The position numbers and the translations under genes were made by a program. Positions 47,866 through 56,417 of a stretch of 64,000 nucleotides of DNA are shown here, piece by piece; the stretch's first letter is position 1, and every line of letters starts with the position of its first letter. The notes beneath the pieces are model-generated. The model was not told the DNA's origin. It ran no database searches and saw only the letters and a list, made by a program, of their open reading frames with translations. This DNA is from Rheinheimera sp. GTDB taxonomy: Bacteria; Pseudomonadota; Gammaproteobacteria; Enterobacterales; Alteromonadaceae. Location: the NCBI RefSeq assembly GCF_030690345.1, contig NZ_JAUYGV010000006.1:434001-498000 (forward strand), in the 5' to 3' direction.

Positions 47866-49257
47866 ATGGCGCGAAGAAAAAGCAAAGAAAAGAAAATTTA
47901 CGTTCTCGACACCAACATCCTGCTGCACGAACCTTTTGCCTTCCTTAACTTCCAAGAACATGACGTTGTTATCCCGATGACGGTATTGGAAGAACTTGAT
48001 CATATCAAAGATCGCAACAAAGACGTCAGCCGTGACGCCCGTGTTGCCATTCGTGCGTTGGAAGATGTGTTAAAAGATGCCTCTCCGGATCAGATGCTGC
48101 AAGGTGTGTCAATGCCGCGTCAGGATGAGCAGAAGCAGGGCGGGCATTTGTTTATCGTTAACGACCACCACATTACGGATGAAATACCGGGCCTGCCCGG
48201 AGGTGAAAACGATCATCTGATCATCAATACAGCCTTGTATCTGCAGCGGGAAAAAAGCCCGACTAAAGTGATCCTGGTCACCAAAGATATTAATATGCGG
48301 CTTAAAGCCAAAGGTGCCGGGTTAAAACTGGTAGAGGACTACCGCACCGATCAGCTGATAGACGACGTACGCTTTTTATATAAAGGCTACTACAAATTTC
48401 CCGGCGACTTCTGGAGCCAGGTGGGAGAGTGCCGCAGTGAAAACGCAGGCCGTGAAACCTATCATTATGTTAACCGCAGCGTACTGCCCAATGCCTATAT
48501 TAACGAATATCTGATTGATGAAGTGGAGGGCTTTGCCGGCAAGGTGGTGGCCATTACCGACAAAGAAATCCGCATTCTCGATTTTGGCTATGAGCGCTTA
48601 ATGCACCGCCATGCCTGGGGTATTCATCCGAAAAATATTTATCAGGCTATGGCAATGCAAGCCTTGCTGGATCCGCAAATGGATTTGGTGATCCTGACCG
48701 GCCCGGCCGGTTGTGGTAAAACCTTGATTGCGCTGGCGGCAGCGTTGGAGCTGGTGATAGAAAAAGGCATGTACGATAAGGTAATTGTTACCCGCAATAC
48801 GCCGGAAATTGCCGAGTCCATCGGCTTTTTGCCAGGCACCGAAGAAGAGAAAATGGCGCCCTGGTTAGCTGCCATTACCGATTCACTGGAAGTGTTGCAT
48901 AAAACCGATGAGCATCCGCATGCCAGCGTCAATTACATTATGGAAAAGGCCAATATTCAGTTTAAGTCGGTTAACTTTATGCGTGGGCGCAGCATTCAAA
49001 ATGCCATTGTTATCCTGGATGAATGTCAAAACTTAAGTGCGGCACAGCTGAAAACCATCATTACCCGTTGTGGTGAAGGCACCAAGCTGATTTGTTCCGG
49101 TAATCTATCACAAATTGACAGCAACTATTTAACAGCTGTAACATCGGGTTTGACTTATATCGTCGAGCGGTTTAAGAACTTTGAAGGCAGTACCACCATC
49201 AACCTGAACGGTGTGGTGCGAAGCCGGTTAGCCTCTTTTGCCGAAGCGAATTTATAA
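47866..49257 (+). CDS. PIN-PhoH2-type ATPase
   Basis: PIN-PhoH fusion proteins are thought to be nucleic-acid-dependent ATPases coupled to a PIN ribonuclease domain. The N-terminal PIN domain reads KIYVLDTNILLHEPFAFLNF with acidic residues DHIKDRNKDVSRDAR. The C-terminal PhoH ATPase has Walker A LTGPAGCGKTLIALAAALEL and Walker B IVILDECQNLS. The ATG at 47866 follows GAAGAGGAG and gives 463 residues; the track's upstream start lacks support. No regulator is adjacent. Cellular role unknown. Confidence 0.92.
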   Translation: MARRKSKEKKIYVLDTNILLHEPFAFLNFQEHDVVIPMTVLEELDHIKDRNKDVSRDARVAIRALEDVLKDASPDQMLQGVSMPRQDEQKQGGHLFIVNDHHITDEIPGLPGGENDHLIINTALYLQREKSPTKVILVTKDINMRLKAKGAGLKLVEDYRTDQLIDDVRFLYKGYYKFPGDFWSQVGECRSENAGRETYHYVNRSVLPNAYINEYLIDEVEGFAGKVVAITDKEIRILDFGYERLMHRHAWGIHPKNIYQAMAMQALLDPQMDLVILTGPAGCGKTLIALAAALELVIEKGMYDKVIVTRNTPEIAESIGFLPGTEEEKMAPWLAAITDSLEVLHKTDEHPHASVNYIMEKANIQFKSVNFMRGRSIQNAIVILDECQNLSAAQLKTIITRCGEGTKLICSGNLSQIDSNYLTAVTSGLTYIVERFKNFEGSTTINLNGVVRSRLASFAEANL

Positions 49258-49274
49258 GCTGTAGCAATACCGCC

Positions 49275-49313
49275 AAAGCCTGGTTGACTAATGCGGTAAA
49301 TCAGCCAGGCTTT
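49275..49313 (+). terminator. Hairpin after the phoH-like gene
   Basis: AAAGCCTGGTTGA pairs with TCAGCCAGGCTTT (one wobble) around a 13-base loop, 17 bases after the stop. The T-run is short, so termination efficiency is uncertain. Confidence 0.45.
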
Positions 49314-49362
49314 ATGCTGTTCTTTTCCCGTACCCGTCCATATGGACATGCAAAGGAGTTGC

Positions 49363-50427
49363 ATGCACAACCCATCCTATACTGAATACCGCAGAACCGG
49401 TCTGCTTGGGCTGATACTGGTGATATTACTGTCAACCTTTGCCGCAACCTTGCATTACCTGCGTAGTGTTGATGACAAAGTGGTGCAAACCAGAGCCAGG
49501 CTGGCTGCTGTCAGCACGCAATTGGACAGTCAGTTTGCGCCTGTACTGGCGTACAGCGAAGCGGTTATCAGAGCAGCGCAGCTTAAACTGGACGTGCCGG
49601 CGCTGGATACAGCAGACAGCATACTGCTGCTGGATTTAGACACTGAGCAAACGCAACAGCTGGCGCTGAGCTCAGATGACAACACGCTAACGGCAGAGCT
49701 GCAAATGTTGATGCGCCTACAGCCATACTTCGACATGGCCTCTGAAGCCTTACCCTCAGTTGTCGGTGTCTATTATTTATCAGAGCGCGGCTTTGCTTAC
49801 AACGGCCAACCAAAATGGTCAGACTATATCGCCGATCATCTGTTGCAGTGGTATAAAAGTACGGCTAAAGAGCACGACTATGACCGCGGTATGGCATTTT
49901 ATGCGGAGTTTATGCCACAACAAGCCGCGGTACTATTACCCTTGTATTCGGGTGAGCGCAGGTTGGGCAGTTTCCTGTTTGCTTTAACGCTGGAGCCAAT
50001 GCTGGCGCCGATGTATAAGCAACATACCGATATCGACTTTATATTGCTGGACCAGGCCGGTAACCTTATCAGCCACTCCACAGCACAGCCGCCGCAAAGT
50101 ACTACCGAGCATATGTTGCAAATACAACGGCTGAATACCATGCCCTGGTCATTGGCTTTGCTGGAGCAAAAAACCAGCTTATTTGCCGCCGGGCTAAAAG
50201 ATTTCCTGTGGCATTGGTGCAGTTATGCCTTGTTGCTTGGCATCTTGTTATTAGCATTACAATATCGTTTTCGCCGTCGCACTTTGTCAGCCGTGCATCG
50301 GCTGACGGTACATTTAGAACGGCTGGCAAGCGGCCAATCGCATGGTGTACGCCATGTACCAAACGGCTGGCAGGATATTTTTGACCATATCTGTCAGTTG
50401 CAGCAAAAAGATAAACCCTCAGAGTAG
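49363..50427 (+). CDS. Membrane protein with extracytoplasmic Cache-like sensor and no output domain
   Basis: TM1 (TGLLGLILVILLSTFAATLHYL) and TM2 (FLWHWCSYALLLGILLLALQY) flank about 245 extracytoplasmic residues with a double-Cache-like pattern (ALPSVVGVYYLSERGFAYNG, DYDRGMAFYAEFMP, DFILLDQAGNLISH, PWSLALLEQKT). After TM2 only about 55 residues remain, resembling a HAMP stub (VHRLTVHLERLASGQSHGVRHVPNGWQDIFDHICQLQQ), with no kinase, GGDEF or receptor domain. The ATG at 49363 follows AAAGGAG. It may have lost a catalytic C-terminus or act through a partner. The end overlaps the convergent transglutaminase-like gene by 9 bases. Confidence 0.8.
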   Translation: MHNPSYTEYRRTGLLGLILVILLSTFAATLHYLRSVDDKVVQTRARLAAVSTQLDSQFAPVLAYSEAVIRAAQLKLDVPALDTADSILLLDLDTEQTQQLALSSDDNTLTAELQMLMRLQPYFDMASEALPSVVGVYYLSERGFAYNGQPKWSDYIADHLLQWYKSTAKEHDYDRGMAFYAEFMPQQAAVLLPLYSGERRLGSFLFALTLEPMLAPMYKQHTDIDFILLDQAGNLISHSTAQPPQSTTEHMLQIQRLNTMPWSLALLEQKTSLFAAGLKDFLWHWCSYALLLGILLLALQYRFRRRTLSAVHRLTVHLERLASGQSHGVRHVPNGWQDIFDHICQLQQKDKPSE

Positions 50428-51357
50428 GCGGTAAGAAAACTGATTGTTGCGGCTGTACAGTTGGTACTGCAGGCTGATGGTGCCGGGCAGCAGTTGTGCC
50501 GGCCCTGTCGGGTCTACCAGCAGATACTCGCGGCCTTCAATGGTCACTGTCATATCGTCCGCTTTTGCCGGCAATTGCACGGCCAGCATGGCATGTTGCG
50601 GCAGGTAAATCATCGCCAGCTTAACATCCGGCAATAACATGCGCAGCAGTGCCGCCAGCAATACGGCTTTGCTGTCGCAGTCACCGCGGTTTTCCTGCAG
50701 CATTTTCAGTGGCGGGCTAAAACTGGTGCCGGCGGCCTCGCTGCGGTCTGATAAATCCTGATAGGGTATTTGCTGTAACCAACTGCTGATATAAGCCAGT
50801 GAGTCACGGCTGGGGGTATTGGCCAATTTGGCGTGTAACGCCTGCGCCAGCGGCAATAAATCCGTTAAACTATCCGCCATCAAACGCTGATGATCAGGAA
50901 TAATATATTGCTCCCCAAACAGCATAGTGTGACGGTAATAGTAGTCACGTTGTAAATAAAAGTCGGTGCGTTGTGCAGTGAGTTGCTGCAGCTCTGTGCT
51001 GAGCTTTTGCTGCAACTCTGTATCGGTAGTACGGATTTGGTAGCGCAAGCCGCTGTGTTGTGGCAAGCGCTTTAACCGGACATTAGGATACTGTGCAGCA
51101 TGAGCCCGCAAATCCTGCCATAAATATTGCTGCAGTAACGCCGGTTGAAAACTGCGAAAGCTGCGAAAGTGTCCGGCCAGGGTGGCATTGCTGATAGCAA
51201 ACTGCAGTTGCTGTGGCTGGCCGTTAAAATCAAATTGATAATTAAACTGCTGCTGTTGCGATTGTTGCGTTGTACTAAAGCGCAGTGGCGTAGCCGGTAA
51301 TGCCGGCGTGCTCAACATAACGCCCAGTATAAGGCCCAGCAATCTCAGTGGTTTCAT
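50419..51357 (-). CDS. Exported transglutaminase-like cysteine protein
   Basis: Signal peptide (LRLLGLILGVMLSTPALPA) followed by a Q-rich N-terminal domain of about 190 residues. A transglutaminase-like core then carries the expected triad: Cys in ENRGDCDSKAVLLAALLR, His in YLPQHAMLAVQLP, Asp in YLLVDPTGPAQLLPG. The fold family includes proteases and cross-linking enzymes, so the reaction cannot be named. The ATG at 51357 overlaps the upstream anchor-protein stop by ATGA. Length is 312. Confidence 0.82.
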   Translation of the reverse strand: MKPLRLLGLILGVMLSTPALPATPLRFSTTQQSQQQQFNYQFDFNGQPQQLQFAISNATLAGHFRSFRSFQPALLQQYLWQDLRAHAAQYPNVRLKRLPQHSGLRYQIRTTDTELQQKLSTELQQLTAQRTDFYLQRDYYYRHTMLFGEQYIIPDHQRLMADSLTDLLPLAQALHAKLANTPSRDSLAYISSWLQQIPYQDLSDRSEAAGTSFSPPLKMLQENRGDCDSKAVLLAALLRMLLPDVKLAMIYLPQHAMLAVQLPAKADDMTVTIEGREYLLVDPTGPAQLLPGTISLQYQLYSRNNQFSYRLL

Positions 51358-52004
51358 CGGGTTCCGGTAACATAACGGCGTTGCCATAACACTAAGCATA
51401 ATGCCAGTAACAGTAAGATACCAGTGCTGCCGCCCGATACCTCCACCGTAGTGCTGCTGTCGATATAGCTGTCACGACCGTAATCTTCCAGCGGCAACAG
51501 ATCCAGATTAATATCATCGAAGCCGGAGATCTCGGCCAGCAGGTAGCCGGTGGCCGCATCAAACAAACGGATGGTCAGCAGGTACTCATCTACCGCAAAG
51601 CGGTTTTCCAGTATGGTATCTATCGCCAGCCAGTCGTCAGCGCTGTCGCGGTACAGCTCAAACACGCTACTGGTATAAAAAATCCGTTCGCCACCGTAAG
51701 TGGGCAGCAGGCTGAACTCAGCAAACACCTGTTGATAGCGCTCTGAGGTGTCGGCATCCAGTTCCACTTCCAGCCGGTGGTAGTAACCATTATTGTTCAA
51801 ATCACCGCTGAGAAATACCTCCACACTGTGAAACCAAACATGGCTTTGGTAACCCTGCACACTGACCGTTTGTGGCTTGTGGCTTTTCAGGCCGGCGGCC
51901 GCGTTGTTACCATGCCGCTCGGTAGTGCGGCTTTCTGCCGCCTGCGCCGGCAACGTAGCCAGTAATAAAGTGCAGCTAAGGGCCCAGATAATAATATTTT
52001 TCAT
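51354..52004 (-). CDS. Choice-of-anchor-H-type exported protein with GlyGly-CTERM-like sorting signal
   Basis: Signal peptide (IIIWALSCTLLLATLPAQAA), then a beta-rich domain (VEVFLSGDLNNNGYYHRLEVELDADTSERYQQVFAEFSL, LFDAATGYLLAEISGFDDINLDLL). The C-terminal tripartite tail is a Gly-rich turn (SGGSTG), a hydrophobic helix (ILLLLALCLVLW) and basic residues (QRR), resembling GlyGly-CTERM signals processed by rhombosortase. The true start is the ATG at 52004, preceded by GGAG; the track's start adds 73 residues of antisense sequence. It is translationally coupled to the transglutaminase-like gene. Confidence 0.8.
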   Translation of the reverse strand: MKNIIIWALSCTLLLATLPAQAAESRTTERHGNNAAAGLKSHKPQTVSVQGYQSHVWFHSVEVFLSGDLNNNGYYHRLEVELDADTSERYQQVFAEFSLLPTYGGERIFYTSSVFELYRDSADDWLAIDTILENRFAVDEYLLTIRLFDAATGYLLAEISGFDDINLDLLPLEDYGRDSYIDSSTTVEVSGGSTGILLLLALCLVLWQRRYVTGTR

Positions 52005-52089
52005 AACGATATCTCCGTTTGCTTTGTTACTATTACAGGCTGTCGGCATGAATTTTGGCTGAACCCCAACGTAAAGGATGTGTAAAGCA

Positions 52090-52932
52090 ATGAAGGTAGT
52101 ACGCACTTTAGTGGCAGCAGGCGGCGATAATGCCATTGATTTGCTTAGCAAACATGTACCGGAGCTGTCCAAAGGCCGGCTAAAAGATGCGATGAGCAAA
52201 GGCGCGGTGTTACTAAGTGGCAAGCCGCAAAAGCGCTTGCGCCGCGCGCAAACAGCGCTGCAGGCCGGGCAGCAACTGCAGTTGCATTACGACGACGATT
52301 TGCTGCAGCGCCAATGTGCCGACGCCGTGCTGATCAGCGATCAACAGCAGTACAGTGTCTGGTTTAAACCCGCCGGTATGTTGTCGCAGGGTAACGAGTG
52401 GGGCGATCATCTGTCGTTAATGCGCTTTGCAGAGCAGCACTTTGCCGCTAAGCGCCAGGTGTTTTTACTGCACCGGCTGGACCGTGAAGCCAGTGGCCTG
52501 GTACTGCTGGCGCATACTAAAACTGCAGCAGCCGCGCTGAGTAAACTGATTGCTGAGCACAAGATCAGTAAGCAGTACCATATCCGCGTCAAAGGCCAGC
52601 TGAGTGACAGTTTATTACAGCAGGGCGACATTGGCTTACCGTTGGATGGCAAGCCTTGCCTGACGCGGTTCAATTTGTTGCAGTATGATGCAGAGCAGCA
52701 GCAAAGCTGGCTGAGTATTGCGCTAATTACCGGTCGTAAACATCAGATCCGCCGCCACTTTGAAGCCGCAGGGCACCCGGTAATGGGCGATCCGCAATAT
52801 GGCAAAGGCAATAAAGACGCTGCCGGATTAGCGCTGCAGGCCGTTAGTTTAACGTTTACCTGTCCGCTGCAGCGTAAAGCTGTCAGCTTCAATTTGCCGC
52901 CATCCTTGCTGTTGTTCAGTGGCATGGCTTAA
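52090..52932 (+). CDS. RluA-family pseudouridine synthase with N-terminal S4-like domain
   Basis: An RNA pseudouridine synthase. An S4-like segment (ELSKGRLKDAMSKGAVLLSGKPQKRLRRA) precedes the catalytic domain with HRLDREASGLVLLAHT (catalytic Asp), FKPAGMLSQG and ITGRKHQIRRHFEAAGHPVMGDPQYG. Start at 52090 is chosen over 52078, whose ribosome site would be too close. Length is 280. The target RNA cannot be decided from this sequence; it is a second member besides rluA. Divergent from the anchor-protein gene. Confidence 0.9.
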   Translation: MKVVRTLVAAGGDNAIDLLSKHVPELSKGRLKDAMSKGAVLLSGKPQKRLRRAQTALQAGQQLQLHYDDDLLQRQCADAVLISDQQQYSVWFKPAGMLSQGNEWGDHLSLMRFAEQHFAAKRQVFLLHRLDREASGLVLLAHTKTAAAALSKLIAEHKISKQYHIRVKGQLSDSLLQQGDIGLPLDGKPCLTRFNLLQYDAEQQQSWLSIALITGRKHQIRRHFEAAGHPVMGDPQYGKGNKDAAGLALQAVSLTFTCPLQRKAVSFNLPPSLLLFSGMA

Positions 52933-52957
52933 TGGTTGACCGGCAAGCCGGCAGCTC

Positions 52958-54985
52958 TTAGCTCAGGTTGTCGCCGACAGTTGCCGGCAACTGCTCGTTA
53001 TTGCAGCTGAGGCTAATGCTGCCAAGCCGGATCGCATTAAGTAAATCCTGCCGTACCATGCTACTGCGCCACTCACAGGCGCCTGGCTGCCCGCTGTTCA
53101 ACAACAATAAGTGGCAGTTATCAATGGCATCTTGTTTTGCGGCCAGTGACCAGCATAGCCACAGTGCCTCACGTAGCGCACTGAGCTCTGATACCTGCCA
53201 GGGTTTGTCCAACAGCTCTGGTAAGGTTAAACGTAAACTTACCAGTTGCTGCAAAGCGGCCGTTTGCGGCAGCTGTTGCTGAAACTGTTGCGCCAGCTGT
53301 TGTTGCAGCACGGCGCCTTCTACCGCCGTAGTATTCACGGCCAGCCAAATCACGTCGTCCAGCAGGCAACTGGCCAGTATGTCGTCGGCCGGCAACTGCT
53401 GCAGAAAGCTGTGTGTGGCCAGGTGCAGCCGTTGTTCACCAAACTGCAGCTTCAGCTGTTTGCTGTCGGCGGCCGAAAACGCCATTAATGTCAGGTTTGC
53501 TTTGGCACTGTGTTGTTGCAAGCGCTGGCAAAAAGAATTCCAACCAGGCGAAAGCAGAGGCCGCACGGTGCCGGCCGGTTTGCGGCGGTACAGCAGTGCA
53601 GCGCCAAGGCTGAGACTCAGCAATAGCAGCGCCGCTTGTAACCACTTGATAGTGGCGCCCTGCTGTTGATTCAGCTGCTGTTGTTGCTGCATTTCGGTTT
53701 GATGTTGCGCGGCGGTAGCAACCTGCATCAGGCCGTTATTGATCATGTCCAGCTGTACTTTATTTTGTTCGGTAAACTGCTCAAAACGCAGGTTACCGGC
53801 CAGTTGCATATGGTGGTAACCTTGCTGCCAGTCACCGCGCTGCACCGCCAGTTGCGCCGCCAATTCGTTATAGCGAAACTTAAGGTAGGCCGCTGCCTGC
53901 TCCATCTGCGGTGTGATCTCGTGCAGCAGCTCTGCTGCGCGGGCAAATTGTTGTTGCTTGAATAACAATCCGGCCAGCGCGATGCTGCTTTCCTGCAGAT
54001 AGGTTTGAATATTTTGCTGGCGAAACAACTGCAGCGCATCACTGAAGTACTGCCGCGCCTGCTCTGGTTGTTGTTGCAATTCAGCCAACCGGCCCAGGCC
54101 CTGCAGCGCAATGCCCACACGCAACAAATCATCCTGTTGCCGTGCCAGCGTTAGCGCTTCCTGTAAAAAACTGTCGGCCAGTGCGGCGGTGCTGCTATCT
54201 TCCAGGTAAGTTTCACCGATATAAATCAGCGTATAGGTATAGCTGGAGTGACGTTGTAGCTGATGATAACGCTGTTTTGCCTGCAGCAGGTGCTGCAAAG
54301 CCTGGTCATGGTCTTCAATTTTACGGTAGGCCATGCCAAGGCGCAGATGGATCGATGCCAGAGCTTCTTCATCCTGCAGGGCGGTAGCCAATATCAGCGC
54401 CTGATTTAAATGCTGGTAAGCCTGGCTGTAGGCATTATTTTGCAGCGTTAAGCGCCCCAGCGTAATGCGGGCTTTAAGTTCAGCCGCCGGTTGTTGGGTT
54501 TTTTCTGCCAATTGCAGGCTACGCTCGGCATAAGGAATAGCCTGTGGTATATCGCCCAGTTGATTGTACGCCTGAGCAAAGTTTTGCAGTACGTCACTGT
54601 ACAGGTCGCGGCTGTGCATATCTTCTGCGTGTTGTATTAACTGACTGGCTTGTTCCAACTGAGTAATGGCAATAACGGTATCGCGATACAGAATGCCGTA
54701 GATTTGTGCTTTTAACAGGTAGGCCTGTGCCTGCAAATAGCTGTCTTGCGTTAACGTCAGCGCCCGGCCGGCGGCATCCATAGCGACATCTTTATTGCGC
54801 AGGCGCAACTGGGCTTTGGTTAACACCAACCAGTCTTCAGCGCTCAGCGTATCAGCCGGCTGCGACAGCAACAGGTTGCTGATCTGCTCGGCATGGGTGG
54901 ACGCATATTCCAGCCGCTGCGCTAAAGGCTCTGCGGCTAAACTGCAGGGTAATAACAACAGCGCAATGATAAGACGCAGCAGCAT
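52958..54985 (-). CDS. TPR-repeat membrane protein with degenerate GGDEF-like C-terminus
   Basis: Signal peptide or anchor (MLLRLIIALLLLPCSLAAEP), then many tetratricopeptide repeats over about residues 55-390 (for example LYSDVLQNFAQAYNQLGDIPQAIPYAERSLQLA and ASIHLRLGMAYRKIEDHDQALQHLLQAKQRY). A Q-rich coiled region leads to a membrane helix (AALLLLSLSLGAALLYRR), and a cytoplasmic domain of about 195 residues follows. The tail has a GGDEF-like spacing (FCQRLQQHSAKANLTLMAFSAAD, SCLLDDVIWLAV) but no GGDEF motif, so it is probably catalytically dead. Start at 54985 excludes 17 unsupported residues. The role is probably in sensing or protein interaction. Confidence 0.78.
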   Translation of the reverse strand: MLLRLIIALLLLPCSLAAEPLAQRLEYASTHAEQISNLLLSQPADTLSAEDWLVLTKAQLRLRNKDVAMDAAGRALTLTQDSYLQAQAYLLKAQIYGILYRDTVIAITQLEQASQLIQHAEDMHSRDLYSDVLQNFAQAYNQLGDIPQAIPYAERSLQLAEKTQQPAAELKARITLGRLTLQNNAYSQAYQHLNQALILATALQDEEALASIHLRLGMAYRKIEDHDQALQHLLQAKQRYHQLQRHSSYTYTLIYIGETYLEDSSTAALADSFLQEALTLARQQDDLLRVGIALQGLGRLAELQQQPEQARQYFSDALQLFRQQNIQTYLQESSIALAGLLFKQQQFARAAELLHEITPQMEQAAAYLKFRYNELAAQLAVQRGDWQQGYHHMQLAGNLRFEQFTEQNKVQLDMINNGLMQVATAAQHQTEMQQQQQLNQQQGATIKWLQAALLLLSLSLGAALLYRRKPAGTVRPLLSPGWNSFCQRLQQHSAKANLTLMAFSAADSKQLKLQFGEQRLHLATHSFLQQLPADDILASCLLDDVIWLAVNTTAVEGAVLQQQLAQQFQQQLPQTAALQQLVSLRLTLPELLDKPWQVSELSALREALWLCWSLAAKQDAIDNCHLLLLNSGQPGACEWRSSMVRQDLLNAIRLGSISLSCNNEQLPATVGDNLS

Positions 54986-55038
54986 AGTGGCAACAGTCAG
55001 GTGTTTTGCCGCAGTGTAGCCGGTATTGGGTAACACGG

Positions 55039-55989
55039 CTACACCTTATGCTGCGGCTGGCCGCTGAGAAAGGCCTGCACATTTACGGCCAATTGCAGCA
55101 CCATCCGCCGGCGCGCTTCAGCACTGGCCCAAGCCATATGCGGCGTAATAATCAGGTTTGGTAGTGCCGTGTTGCACAAGAGGTCATCCGGCGCCGGCGG
55201 TTCCTGCTCCAGCACATCCAGTGCGGCGCCGCCCAATTGGCCGGTTTGTAACGCCGTTAGCAAGGCCGCTGCATCAATCAGGCCACCACGGGCGGTATTA
55301 AGCAGCAAAGCGCCGCGTTTTACGCCGGCAAAGGTCCCGGTGTTAAACAAATGCCGTGTGCTGTCAGTTAGCGGGCAGTGCAAGGAGATGACATCGGCCA
55401 TGGCTAACGCAGCAGTAAAAGCGACGCGTCCCGGCCGGCACTCTGTTGCACCCGGTTGCTCGGCAATAATCACCTGCATACCAAAAGCGGCTGCCAGTTT
55501 AGCGCTGGCTTTACCCAGGGCACCATAACCGATAACCACAAAGCATTTGCCGGCCAGCTCGGTTACCGGGTAATCCAATAAACAAAAATGCGGGCTGCGT
55601 TGCCATTCGCCACGCTGCACAGCTTGTTGATACTGCTGCACTTTGTTGGTTAGCTGCAACAGCAGGGCAAACACATGCTGCGGCACTGCAGTGTCGGCAT
55701 AACCCCGGACGTTGCATACGGTAATGCCAAGTGCTGCGGCGGCCTCCAGGTCAACATTGTTCACGCCGGTAGCAGCGACACAAATCAGTTTCAGCGCCGG
55801 CAGTTGCTGCAATATGGCCGCGCTGAGTTCGACTTTATTCACTATCGCGATAGTGGCGTGTTGCAGCCTGGGCAGGATCTGCTCTTTTCCGGTATGCGGA
55901 TAACACACCAACTGCAGGTCAGGCTGTTGCAGGGCAGATAAATCAGCATCGCCCAGGGTAGCGGCGTCAAGAAAAACCATGGTGTGCAT
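55039..55989 (-). CDS. D-isomer-specific 2-hydroxyacid dehydrogenase (HprA-like)
   Basis: An NAD(P)-dependent oxidoreductase of the D-2-hydroxyacid family, resembling hydroxypyruvate/glycerate dehydrogenases. The cofactor site is FVVIGYGALGKASAKLAAAFGMQV. Catalytic residues are Arg in LLLNTARGGLIDAAAL, Glu in ALDVLEQEPP and His in LIITPHMAWAS; CVAATGVNNVDLEAA is the substrate-loop region. Start at 55989 follows CGGAA. Length is 316. Substrate is not determinable. It is followed after 53 bases by the TPR gene. Confidence 0.92.
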   Translation of the reverse strand: MHTMVFLDAATLGDADLSALQQPDLQLVCYPHTGKEQILPRLQHATIAIVNKVELSAAILQQLPALKLICVAATGVNNVDLEAAAALGITVCNVRGYADTAVPQHVFALLLQLTNKVQQYQQAVQRGEWQRSPHFCLLDYPVTELAGKCFVVIGYGALGKASAKLAAAFGMQVIIAEQPGATECRPGRVAFTAALAMADVISLHCPLTDSTRHLFNTGTFAGVKRGALLLNTARGGLIDAAALLTALQTGQLGGAALDVLEQEPPAPDDLLCNTALPNLIITPHMAWASAEARRRMVLQLAVNVQAFLSGQPQHKV

Positions 55990-56161
55990 TATTTCGTTCC
56001 GTAGCAAGTTCTGTATCTAAATAAGGTGCAAAAGCAATGTCTTGCCGCGTTATACCAGCGCCTTGGCGCCTCGTAAACCATTGCACGAATAATTCATGCT
56101 AAAGTCGCATAGTCTGCGCTTTGAATGTTGCAGCCCAATGGTTTATTTCAGGAGTTTTCCT

Positions 56162-56389
56162 ATGTTTCCAGCGCGTTTCCAGCCAGTGCTGTTTGCCTTT
56201 ATTATGTCCGGTTTTATGGCTTTTCTGATGTCCGGCATTCTGACCTTTATTAATTTGGGCTGGTTTGATGCCTTTTTCAGTGCCTGGTTAAGAGCCTACC
56301 TGTATGCCCATTGCTGTGCCTTTCCGCTGGTGTTTATCTTTGCGCCGTTAAGCCGTAAGTTAGCCGCTAAGCTTAGCAAAGCCGCTTAA
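56162..56389 (+). CDS. DUF2798 family small membrane protein
   Basis: A 75-residue two-helix membrane protein: VLFAFIMSGFMAFLMSGILTFINLG and YLYAHCCAFPLVFIFAPLSRKLAAKL, matching the DUF2798 pattern. An AGGAG lies about 8 bases before the ATG at 56162; the track's 22-residue extension is unsupported. Function unknown; such genes often stand alone as here. Confidence 0.82.
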   Translation: MFPARFQPVLFAFIMSGFMAFLMSGILTFINLGWFDAFFSAWLRAYLYAHCCAFPLVFIFAPLSRKLAAKLSKAA

Positions 56390-56406
56390 AATGGGCGTTT
56401 AGCGGC
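56381..56406 (+). terminator. Terminator-like hairpin at the end of the DUF2798 gene
   Basis: GCCGCTTAAA pairs with TTTAGCGGC with one bulged T around an ATGGGCG loop. The stop codon is in the 5' arm and no real T-run follows. Confidence 0.35.
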
Positions 56407-56417
56407 GCTTATTATTG

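Noticed and set aside
52005-52223. N-terminal extension of the anchor protein proposed by the ORF track
   Set aside because: The extra 73 residues overlap the divergent pseudouridine synthase gene; the ATG at 52004 has a good ribosome site and begins a signal peptide.
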